From positions 1 through 29,980 of the forward strand of contig JADRCO010000599.1 in assembly GCA_021464525.1 (NCBI GenBank): a DNA stretch of 29,980 nucleotides. Reading direction: 5' to 3'. A program made the position numbers and the translations under genes. The notes under the pieces are model-generated. The model saw nothing but the letters and a program-made list of their open reading frames with translations. It did not search any database and was not told the DNA's origin. Numbering within the stretch: position 1 is the stretch's first letter; each line of letters begins with the position of its first letter. Positions 1-7,379 of the stretch are shown piece after piece. This DNA comes from Rhizophagus sp. LPA8_4_AMF (taxonomy: Eukaryota; Glomeromycota; Glomeromycetes; Glomerales; Glomeraceae).

Positions 1-36
1 GGGGCATATTGGTAAAACGCAGGGATGTGACATAAA

Positions 37-66
37 CACTTCGGACTTAACAACGGTTCCCGTTTC
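37..66 (+). repeat. Dispersed motif, copy 1 (CACTTCGGACTTAA...)
   Basis: This 30-base GC-richer motif begins CACTTCGGACTTAA, continues with a CAACGG core and ends in CCCGTTTC. Near-identical copies occur in the same orientation at 10332-10361 (two mismatches seen by eye) and, shortened, at 3874-3898. Each stands alone in AT-rich DNA, as expected for one end or a relic of a small dispersed element. The family is not identified. Confidence 0.6.
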
Positions 67-326
67 CCTAGTTCGTATATGATGTGCAAATTTATGTCGA
101 TCATTAGTAATTTTTTCTAATACGTTTTAACACAATATATTTTAATGTTAAATAGTTCATTTTTTAGAATAAATGTCTCACAAAAATTTGTAAAAAAGAA
201 ATTTTTAGTATACAAACTTTTTTAAAAATGTACAATACGTGTATTTTTGCCTACTCTGCAAGTTTACTTAAAGCATCAATGATGGTTTTGGATTTTTTTT
301 TTTTTTCGTTAAATCACGCGATGTAT

Positions 327-346
327 TTAATTCTGGCCAGAATTAA
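327..346. repeat. Perfect 20-base palindrome
   Basis: TTAATTCTGGCCAGAATTAA equals its own reverse complement over all 20 bases, with a GGCC centre in AT-rich surroundings. It could be a protein-binding site or a relic of a mobile-element end. No adjacent gene supports a regulatory role. Confidence 0.6.
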
Positions 347-1432
347 TTGATCGACATACAAAATATCCTTTTTCGGGAAAAAGCGAGATTTAAGTATCTA
401 TTTTTTAAAATAGTTTTTTAACATTAATTTTTGACGCCAGTCACGCCACACAAGATTCCCATTTCCTGCAGATCCTTTGCTGTCTCTTGAAGTCTTTAAG
501 ACAATTTTTTCTTACACAATTATTTAATGTAATTCTTATAAAATTCAAAATCTTACAAATCCGTCTAGAAATGTAAAAAATTTGTTAAACGTATGAAATC
601 TTTTTTTTTCCCCTATAAGTTTATCAATTTTTAACAACATCGCTTGAAATTTTTGCCCATAAAACAATGGGATTAGAAATTTTTGAGCGAAATACTTAAA
701 TATTGCTAAATTTTGGCAATATTTCTTCATAAATTTGTGCCACTTTTTTTTGTCTCATAAAAATATCAGCTAGAAGTCTTAAATACTGTATATACTTTTG
801 CCTTTTGAATATCTGCTACTAAAAAAAAAAAAAAATTTTTTTTTTTTGTTTTAATAACGTCAAAAACAGCAAAAACTATGCAAATTTTCTATTTTTAGAA
901 TTTTCCAATTTTTTTCAATTTTTCAAGCTAAAATAACGTCGTAAAAATCAAAATTTGAAACTTTAAAATATACTTCGCCTCCCCTAAATTACGTATTCTG
1001 AATATACTCTTGAACGTGGTGATCAGGTGACAACAAGTTTGCTAAAAGACTAAAACTTGACGATGATCTTCGGCTATAAAAAAGTATTACCGATTGGAAA
1101 AATAACATGTGATAATTTAATAATGTTTGATGGGTTTTTAGCTGTGTAACCTTTGCCAATCGGCTGATATGACATTTTGTTGAATAACATACATTTTGTT
1201 GGACGAATAAATTTTGTTGATTTTTAATTTTCCTAATAAAGAACTGTATAAAAAAAAAAAATTTTTTTTATATTAACTTTCTCTTTACTTTATTAGGAAA
1301 TTTATAAAGTAAAAAATTTTTTATAAGGATTAAAGTTTCTAATAAAGAAAAAACTAGAGAAAATAAGAAAGTCCATCTTTGTAACTTGCAGATCATCTCC
1401 AAAGTTACCGTAGTAAGTCTTTTTTATTTTAT

Positions 1433-1440
1433 TATAAAAG
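1433..1440 (+). promoter_or_regulatory. TATA box of the first N/S/T/Q-rich gene
   Basis: TATAAAAG lies 82 bases upstream of the ATG at 1523. The same word, preceded by TTTAT and followed by a CTCTGAAAT block, lies upstream of the paralogue at 4656. Conservation of the box and the block in otherwise diverged flanks supports a real core promoter. Confidence 0.6.
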
Positions 1441-1522
1441 AAGCTCTGAAATTTATCAGTTCCGTCAAAAAATTACTTTAATTTGTTTAAATTTCCAGTT
1501 ATACACCTACAAATATTTAACT

Positions 1523-2020
1523 ATGGATGACAGCAATCCATCGCATAATAATCATAAACTCACATTTACTGAATCTTATAATTTGCAATCAACAGATGCT
1601 GCTATTCAACCTGAACAGGAATATTCTCCAAATATCGTTGCTGCTACTTCTGACTTTTCTATGAACGATGATAATATTTTTCCAACAACTCAAACAAGTA
1701 ATACAAATAATAATTACTCCGATCACCAACCCACTTCTAATGAAAACACCGTTTCAACTTCAATTTCGCAATACTACACCTTGCCGTATGTTCAGCAATA
1801 TGATCACCCGCAACCTATTGAAAATACCTCCTCTCCATTTGATTCATTTAACATGACTACTATTAACCCTTCGCAATCTGAAATCTTTAGTTTTGTTATT
1901 ACCGGATTTAAAATCATCATTGTACTTACCTTCCCTCAACAAGATAATACCTATTCGAATAATTATTCTTCGGATATTACGGATAATCAATATACTCAAT
2001 TTACCCAATTTCAACAATAA
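1523..2020 (+). CDS. N/S/T/Q-rich hypothetical protein, tandem copy 1
   Basis: This intact single-exon ORF encodes 165 residues. I do not recognise the family and assign no function. The protein is mostly polar and low in complexity (Asn, Ser, Thr, Gln), with no signal peptide or membrane segment. The most ordered part is near the C-terminus: the block SSPF-x-SFNMTTIN is followed by SQSEIFSF and a hydrophobic strand GFKIII, then FPQQDNTYSNN, ending in TQFQQ. The same order of blocks is found in the paralogue at 4656-5120 and, broken, at 3085-3420, so the reading frame is under some constraint. The start is chosen because the paralogue starts at the equivalent place and both have a TATA box 66-82 bases upstream. 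Compared with copy 3 it has VIT for DIP before GFK and an extra YYTLPYVQQ segment. It may be a lineage-specific disordered protein. Confidence 0.7.
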   Translation: MDDSNPSHNNHKLTFTESYNLQSTDAAIQPEQEYSPNIVAATSDFSMNDDNIFPTTQTSNTNNNYSDHQPTSNENTVSTSISQYYTLPYVQQYDHPQPIENTSSPFDSFNMTTINPSQSEIFSFVITGFKIIIVLTFPQQDNTYSNNYSSDITDNQYTQFTQFQQ

Positions 2021-3084
2021 AATTTTCAAAATTATAATTGCATAACGTATATAATTTCGCGTGGATCTATTACTTAAATTCTTTATTTTTACATTTTATA
2101 CTTTTATTTATATTTTTATATATTAACCGTTAAATATATTTCTCTATATTGGTGCAATGTCATGTTTTAAATATTATTTCAATAAATATAATTTATCCTA
2201 CAAACGAGATTAATCTAACTTTCAAAAGTAAATAGCTTCAGCTCTTTTGTGTAATAAACAAAGGAATTAATTGAAAGAGATATCATTATTAATTCTACGT
2301 TTATATAATCAACATGAACGATAAAATGATAAGTTTTCTTCCTCAACATTTATAAATATTGCATGAGATAATAAAATTTGAATATTATACGAGACCAAAG
2401 TGTTTCTAGCTGTACTGATAACGCAAGACGCTAGAACAATATTTCTCTCTCTATATTTCTTTTAGTAATAAATCTTACATAATTTAATTTCTAAAAAAAA
2501 TTAATTTACTCACAAATTTTGTTCTATCATCCTGGCGCATTTAACGTACTGTAACTCCAACAATTAGAATTGAAGTGGAGTTAATCAGATTTAAATAGCA
2601 TGAGACATAATTGTGCCTCAATAAAGATTCTCGCATAAATTCTTCAATTCTAATTTTTAAAAAGTTTTTAGAAAACGAAAGAGAATTCTACATATCACAT
2701 ATACGCACGTACAAGTACTCTATAAATTAGTAGAAATTATTTATATATTTCTATTATTTCATACCTTATTTTTCTATTTTTATTAGTGAAGGATTATCTA
2801 TTTGATCCCAGTTTAATTTTAATTTGTTTGAATGACAATAAACACAAAAAATAATATTTGTTGTTAAACCATTAAGTCTTCAATTTTCAGTAAAAACCAA
2901 AAAAAATTAATAACAAATGTAAAATCACCAAATTGTTTTTTACCTTCTTCTATTAATAAATAACAAATATAAATAAGTGATACTGTACTATACAACAAAT
3001 TTTTTTTTTAATACAAAAAGGGTGTTATTTTTTTAAGTGTACCCTTTTTTTACTAATATAAAGTTGATATATTATAACTAGTAA
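2021..3084. other. Intergenic spacer between tandem copies 1 and 2
   Basis: The first 240 bases are the 3' flank shared with the decayed second copy. The rest is AT-rich, with scattered GC-richer words around 2400-2430 and 2520-2600 but no reading frame I can support. Confidence 0.55.
2048..2262 (+). repeat. Duplicated 3' flank of copy 1 (pairs with 3437-3639)
   Basis: Noncoding sequence after the stop is shared with the second copy. Both have a CGCG word followed by CTTAAATTCT, then a block of about 50 bases containing AATAAATATAATTTAT and AACGAGAT, and end at GTAATAAACAAA (2251-2262 and 3628-3639). This shows a segmental duplication rather than convergence of low-complexity proteins. The AATAAA within it could serve as a polyadenylation signal. 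Confidence 0.7.
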
Positions 3085-3420
3085 ATTCCAATCAGTTTGC
3101 AACAATCAACTGCTGATGTTATGTGTCTCCCCAACATTTCACACAAATAATAATCACTTCAATCAACAACACATGTCTAATGTGCAATCCTATCCTACTC
3201 CGATCACCTCATTTTATGCGCAGCAATATGGTAACCCGTCACCCTCGCAACTACCTCTTCTCCATTTGGCTCATTTAACATGATAACTATTAATCCTTCT
3301 CAATCTGAAATCTTTAGCTTTGACATTCCAGATTTAAAATTATCGTCATACCTGTTTCTTTTCAGCAAAATAATATATCAGAGTAATCAATTTACTCAAT
3401 TTCAACAAGACTTTAAAATT
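3085..3420 (+). pseudogene. Decayed tandem copy 2 of the N/S/T/Q-rich family
   Basis: Translation gives recognisable pieces of the same family in the same order: a segment like QSTADV near 3100-3122, then LPNIS, and a long C-terminal piece containing SSPFGSFNM, PSQSEIFSFDIP and, at the end, QFTQFQQ. The reading frame is lost: there are several in-frame stops (for example TAATAA after LPNISHK). A one-base loss just after the DIP codons shifts the hydrophobic-strand segment out of frame, and the N-terminal start region is not recognisable. The 3' flank matches copy 1 closely, so copies 1 and 2 are probably the more recent pair. No functional product is expected. Confidence 0.75.
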
Positions 3421-3436
3421 TATAATCGTATAGTAA

Positions 3437-3639
3437 ATGTAACTTACGCGTGAAATCTATTCCTTAAATTCTCTTTATTTCTTTATTTTTATATTTTTTT
3501 TTTATTTTATATAGTAATATACTTCTTTATATTTGTGTACCGTTATGTTTTAGATATTATTTAAATAAATATAATTTATTCTATAAACGAGATAAAAGTA
3601 CTTTTAGGTAGATAACTTTGCATTCGAGTAATAAACAAA
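3437..3639 (+). repeat. Duplicated 3' flank of copy 2
   Basis: This is the partner of 2048-2262. It carries TTACGCGTGAA, also seen in a slightly changed form after copy 3 (near 5153-5164), and then the AATAAATATAATTTAT and AACGAGAT words in the same order as after copy 1. Confidence 0.65.
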
Positions 3640-3692
3640 ATATCACTAATTTAATATGTTTTATAACTTTTTTCATAGGACTATATGCAGAT

Positions 3693-3850
3693 GGGATTCC
3701 TTAATGTACAGTGGGGGTGTACGATATTAACGTACGAAACTGGCCGGTGTTAACGTTAACGCTATCACGGTGCAAGTGCATAACTCCTAAACTCGGGCCA
3801 GTCCGTACGTTAATATCGTACACCCTTACTGTACGTTAAGGACGCCCTAC
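3693..3850. mobile_element. Small inverted-repeat element (MITE-like), 158 bases
   Basis: Two arms of about 38 bases (3699-3736 and 3804-3841) are inverted copies with about three mismatches. They contain GTGTACGATATTAACGTACG on the left and its complement on the right, and the match extends inward through ACTGGCC with a one-base gap. The centre is about 60 bases and noncoding. A six-base direct repeat GCAGAT flanks the element (3687-3692 and 3851-3856) and is a candidate target-site duplication, although the outermost bases of the two arms do not match perfectly. It is too short to encode a transposase, so it is best described as a non-autonomous element; the superfamily is not established. 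Confidence 0.7.
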
Positions 3851-3873
3851 GCAGATATGTACAACTTAAATGG

Positions 3874-3898
3874 CACTTCGGAGTTCGGTTTCCGTTTC
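3874..3898 (+). repeat. Dispersed motif, shortened copy
   Basis: CACTTCGG is followed after a short gap by CGGTTTCCGTTTC. It matches the motif at 10332-10361 apart from a central loss of about five bases. It lies just outside the right end of the inverted-repeat element at 3693-3850. Confidence 0.5.
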
Positions 3899-4059
3899 GT
3901 TACTAAAAAGATTATAGATTATTAGATTATTATAATCATATGGAACATATAATTGGTTATAATTAGTGAATAACGATCATATGTTTATATGGATGATGTA
4001 AATATGGATGATGTAATTTTATGCTTACTCAAAAAAGGGAGCAAAAAAATCTGTCTTTT

Positions 4060-4337
4060 TTTTGAGAAACATGCAAAAATCTTATTAAAAACGTCTTTTT
4101 TTTGTGTAACATGCAAATCTTATTAAACATACGTCCTTTTTTGTGTAACATTCAAAATCATTTTTAGTGTAACATGCAAATCATTTCAAACATTTTTTGT
4201 GTAACATTCAAATCATTTTTTAGTGTAACATGCAAAATCATTTCAAACATTTTTAGTGTAACATGCAAAATCATTTCAAACATTTTTTGTGTAACATGCA
4301 AAATCATTTCAAACATTTTTAGTGTAACATGCAAAAT
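4060..4337. repeat. Minisatellite with a 33-base unit, about nine copies
   Basis: The core GTGTAACATGCAAA recurs about nine times. The first units vary in length and sequence; the last four are regular at 33 bases, with a CATTTCAAACATTTT spacer. Because 33 is a multiple of three, the array creates an open frame (4174-4386) of an 11-residue repeat. I regard that frame as a by-product of the array: it has no unique sequence and no neighbouring gene signals. Confidence 0.75.
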
Positions 4338-4418
4338 GTGTTGGCAAGTAAAATTAAGTAGTACATTCTTAAACTATTTAAAGTAATAATGATACGGAAT
4401 TAAAGTCAACTGTTCTTA

Positions 4419-4550
4419 CCGTATAGTCCCGAAAATAAGCTCCCCCGAGAATAAGCACCCTTACCCGCATTATGACGATTTTGTCCAGAATTATGAGGAC
4501 TTTGGCCGGCATTATGTGTAAAAGGGGTGCTTATTTTCGGGACTATACGG
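4419..4550. mobile_element. TA-flanked MITE with 22-base perfect inverted repeats, 132 bases
   Basis: The ends are perfect inverted copies over 22 bases, beginning CCGTATAGTCCCGAAAATAA on the left, and the element is flanked by TA on both sides (4417-4418 and 4551-4552). TA target-site duplication is typical of the Tc1/mariner superfamily. A second partial copy of the repeat (CCCGAGAATAAGCACCC) lies just inside the left end, and the centre contains two imperfect 21-base repeats. There is no coding capacity. The right end lies about 31 bases upstream of the TATA box of the next gene. Confidence 0.85.
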
Positions 4551-4581
4551 TATATTATAGACTTCACAAATCGGTTTTTAT

Positions 4582-4589
4582 TATAAAAG
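4582..4589 (+). promoter_or_regulatory. TATA box of the third family copy
   Basis: TATAAAAG lies 66 bases upstream of the ATG at 4656 and is followed by CTCTGAAAT, as in copy 1. The MITE at 4419-4550 ends just upstream, so sequence beyond about 75 bases from the start codon's promoter comes from the transposon. Confidence 0.6.
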
Positions 4590-4655
4590 GTCCTCTGAAA
4601 TCCTCTCCACAAAAAAAAAAGTTTCAATTTGTTAAAAATTTCCTCAAATTTAACC

Positions 4656-5120
4656 ATGAATAATAATTCTTCACAAAATAATCAAAATGACTATATTTTT
4701 ACTGAATCCAATAATTTACAATCAACCACTGATGTTATTCAACCGGAACAAGGATATCTTCCAAATATCGTTTCTGCCAATTCTGACTTTTCCATGAACG
4801 ATGATAATATTTTTCCGACATCTCAAACAAATAATAATTACTCCGTTCATCAACTCACATCTAATGAAAGCATCCCCTCAACTTCTATTGTTCAGCATGA
4901 TCACCCGCAACCTATTGAAAATACTTCTTCTCCATTTTGTTCATTTAACATGACTACTATTAACTCTTCTCAGTCTGAAATCTTCAGTTTTGACATTCCT
5001 GGGTTTAAAATCATCATTATACCTACCTTCCCTCAACAAGATAATACTTATTCGAATAATTCTTCCTCGGATATTACGGATAATCAATATTTTGGTGATT
5101 TTACCCAATTTCAACAATAA
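4656..5120 (+). CDS. N/S/T/Q-rich hypothetical protein, tandem copy 3
   Basis: This intact single-exon ORF encodes 154 residues and is the closest intact relative of 1523-2020. Shared blocks in order are FTES-x-NLQST, IQPEQ, PNIV, SDFSMNDDNIFPT, DHPQPIENTSSPF, SFNMTTIN, SQSEIFSF, GFKIII, FPQQDNTYSNN, SDITDNQY and a final QFQQ. The C-terminal third is the best conserved. Differences are mainly short gains and losses in Asn/Ser/Thr runs, with coding frame kept. The ATG at 4656 is preferred over an upstream non-ATG extension because it aligns with the start of copy 1. The product has no signal peptide, membrane segment or catalytic motif that I can see and is probably largely disordered. Function is unknown. 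The promoter-proximal DNA is partly supplied by a MITE. Confidence 0.7.
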   Translation: MNNNSSQNNQNDYIFTESNNLQSTTDVIQPEQGYLPNIVSANSDFSMNDDNIFPTSQTNNNYSVHQLTSNESIPSTSIVQHDHPQPIENTSSPFCSFNMTTINSSQSEIFSFDIPGFKIIIIPTFPQQDNTYSNNSSSDITDNQYFGDFTQFQQ

Positions 5121-5928
5121 AATTCTTTGGATTGCAATCACATAGTATATATAACTTACGCGTAAACTCTTGAAGTCTTTCATTTTTTGAATTCTTATTT
5201 TATTTTATTTATATTATATTATATTGCTTTATCTTGTATAACGATAGTTTACTTTATTGAAAGCTAAAGTTGTATTTACATTATATTAATAAAACATTAT
5301 TATTTATATACTCCTGTACTAACCCTAATTTGACTAGTCTAACTATTGTCTTTCTGGAATTACAATTTTATGTATTTACTGATGCAACTTAGAGTAATTA
5401 ATAAAAGCTTAGGCGGGTCTACCAATTTTCTTATTAAATTTTAAGGCAACAATTAACCCTTGATTTAACAACCATATTGTTGAAAAATTCATTTTAAATA
5501 TATTGATACAGTAGAAAAGAAATAACTTTTGGACACCGCCGCGGAAATGTGTATATCCAGAAATCACATAGGTCAGCTTGTGTTACGTGTTACGATAACC
5601 CTCATGAAATTTGCAATGACCTAAACTCTTAATTGGGAGCAAGGTTACAAAACTTCTATAATACTTTCAAATTTTGCTGGAAAGACCTCTTGCTCGTCGA
5701 GTTTTAGAAAGCTTTTAAAAATCTTTTGATAGGCCAAGAAGTTATTTCTATGAATATACCTTATATACCTTATATGCTATCTTTCTTTTCGTCTTTGTTG
5801 AAATTGTATTACTTGAATTTCCCATTATATATCTAGAAAGTTTTTACCAATTTATTTCTGCTTGTGTAATGCCTTTGTTTTCTTTTATATTTTAATTGTT
5901 GGTAATTCGATTAATTCTCTATAATTAG
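5121..5928. other. Intergenic region
   Basis: The first 50 bases keep a diverged version of the family's 3' flank (ACTTACGCGTAAA). The rest is AT-rich with a few GC-richer words (CGCCGCGG near 5537, repeated TTACGTGTTACG near 5583), but I see no supportable gene. Confidence 0.5.
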
Positions 5929-6350
5929 TCAAAAGCAAGTCCATTGCGGACGAGCAAGGTATTAAGCTTATGAAGCAGCATGGATCGGAAATGATTGAAA
6001 AATATAATAAGATATTTGGAATGTTGGATATAGGTTTTTAATAGTTGCATAGTAAAAGCATCATTATTTGATGGTATTTCTATATGCATAGTTCGCAGCA
6101 CCACCTTTTGATATTGCTTTCAAATCGACATTGTGGATGGCCGACGAAAAGTAGTACCTGGATTATGCAATTAAAAAATTAATTGATCCTGTTCGATAAA
6201 ATAATCACATTCCTATCTTGTTTCATGAAATCATCCGACTATATTCGAGCGCAAACATCGCTTGCATTAGTGAAGTGGAAACGAACGTTTGATCTCCAAG
6301 TGATTCTCAAAATTAATACTTCTGGATATATTAAACTAAATTAGAATGAA
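5929..6350 (+). pseudogene. Decayed protein-coding fragment, unknown family
   Basis: Two GC-richer blocks read like protein. The first (5929-6041) follows a plausible splice acceptor (ATTAG) and reads KSIADEQGIKLMKQHGSEM and onward to a stop. The second (from 6092, after GCATAG) reads FAAPPFDIAFKSTLWMADEK, then a TAG, then YLDYAIKKLIDPVR, a TAA, and a further 30 residues including HEIIRLYSSANIACISEVE in the same frame. The two stops could be single-base changes from CAG and CAA. The frame is then lost. I do not recognise the parent family. The pattern indicates a gene copy that has lost function rather than a live gene. Confidence 0.5.
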
Positions 6351-6599
6351 GGTAGGTTATTTAACATTGTTATAAAACATTAGAATATAAACCATATCTT
6401 TACTATATTTACTAATTATTAATTCTCATAATTTGATTAGATACAAAAGAAATTAAAAGCACAAAAGATAGTGTAATCCGAATTATAGGTAATTTATCTT
6501 CGTTATTATTACATACAAATAGTGTAAATAAATAACTAAAGTAATATCATTTGATACTAACATATACACATTTATCTTGAAGATTTTAATATGCTGTCC

Positions 6600-6830
6600 A
6601 CCTGGATTTGAAGTAGCAGTTTGGAGTACCCTCCACAATTAACAGAGACATCTTCGCGATGTGCCCCGATGAACTTCGTGCTCGTCGCAGTTGATGTCTC
6701 CACAACTAAGATGAGTGCAGTCCTTTGATTGTTGTTGGTGTTCTGTTACATGGAAGAACTAGGAAGGACATCTTCGTGATGTCTTTCTATCGATCTTGTG
6801 ATTGTTGTGTTTGTGTCATTTCTCCCAAAT
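6600..6830. repeat. GC-richer patch with repeated hairpin GACATCTTCG
   Basis: GACATCTTCGTGATGTC (6767-6783) is a perfect six-base-pair hairpin, and a near copy (GACATCTTCGCGATGT) lies at 6647-6662. Forward translation around both gives related pieces (RDIFAMC and KDIFVMSF), but all frames are closed by stops within a few tens of codons. The composition differs from the surroundings, which suggests an inserted repeat of unknown type. Confidence 0.45.
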
Positions 6831-6879
6831 AATATCTCTTCTTTAAAAATCAACGTTAATATGTTTATATCTCACATTT

Positions 6880-7260
6880 GAAAAACATCATTTACATGAT
6901 AAGACTTCAAAGCTATTTGATGTTGGAAGTGAAAAAGTTTCTGTTATTTAATCACATGGCACCCAATACTGTTTCATTCTTTACAGGATGGAACAATGAC
7001 TAGCATTATATGAAAGAGGATTGCCAAGGCTCTGATGTGGATAAAATTGTGGATGATATTGGCAAAAAATAATGTACTCTCTATTTCCTAAAAATGAATA
7101 TTACATTTAGACTGATGAACGTGTCCCTACCAAATGGAAAAAATGACTACTTTTTGGTTACTCTCCCCTGTTATGAACAGAACAATTGCATACTCTCTTA
7201 ATTGGATCACTTGATAGTTAATAAAAAAGTATCAACTTTGGCAAAAAGATAGTTATGTGT
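6880..7260 (+). pseudogene. Decayed protein-coding fragment, unknown family
   Basis: One frame from about 6950 to 7250 reads as protein interrupted by three stops. It includes NHMAPNTVSFFTGWNND, then after a stop HYMKEDCQGSDVDKIVDDI, and after another LPNGKNDYFLVTLPCYEQNN. A related-looking upstream piece (KTSKLFDVGSEKVSVI) lies in a different frame. The residue composition is balanced, unlike random AT-rich translation. The family is not recognised. Confidence 0.4.
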
Positions 7261-7379
7261 TATTTATTATTTCTTAGTGTATTTTACATAATATTCAAAT
7301 AACTAGATAATATGCAGTCAACAAGGATAAACAAAGGAGAAGGTTATAAGCTTTAAACAGTTACCAGGTTAAAGAAGAT

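Larger units (their letters stand above)
1..1430. other. AT-rich intergenic region, no gene recognised
   Basis: No convincing coding sequence was seen in either strand; the only ORF of about 60 codons (545-730, minus) is AT-driven and resembles nothing I know. The region holds a dispersed motif (37-66), a 20-base perfect palindrome (327-346), long A/T homopolymers near 290-305 and 820-850, and a short ACATTTTGTTG direct repeat around 1172-1205. Confidence 0.6.

Noticed and set aside
545-730. Minus-strand ORF of 61 codons
   Set aside because: It is Lys/Phe-rich, driven by composition, with no paralogue or signal.
4174-4386. Seventy-codon ORF
   Set aside because: It is produced by the 33-base minisatellite and has no unique sequence or conserved flank.
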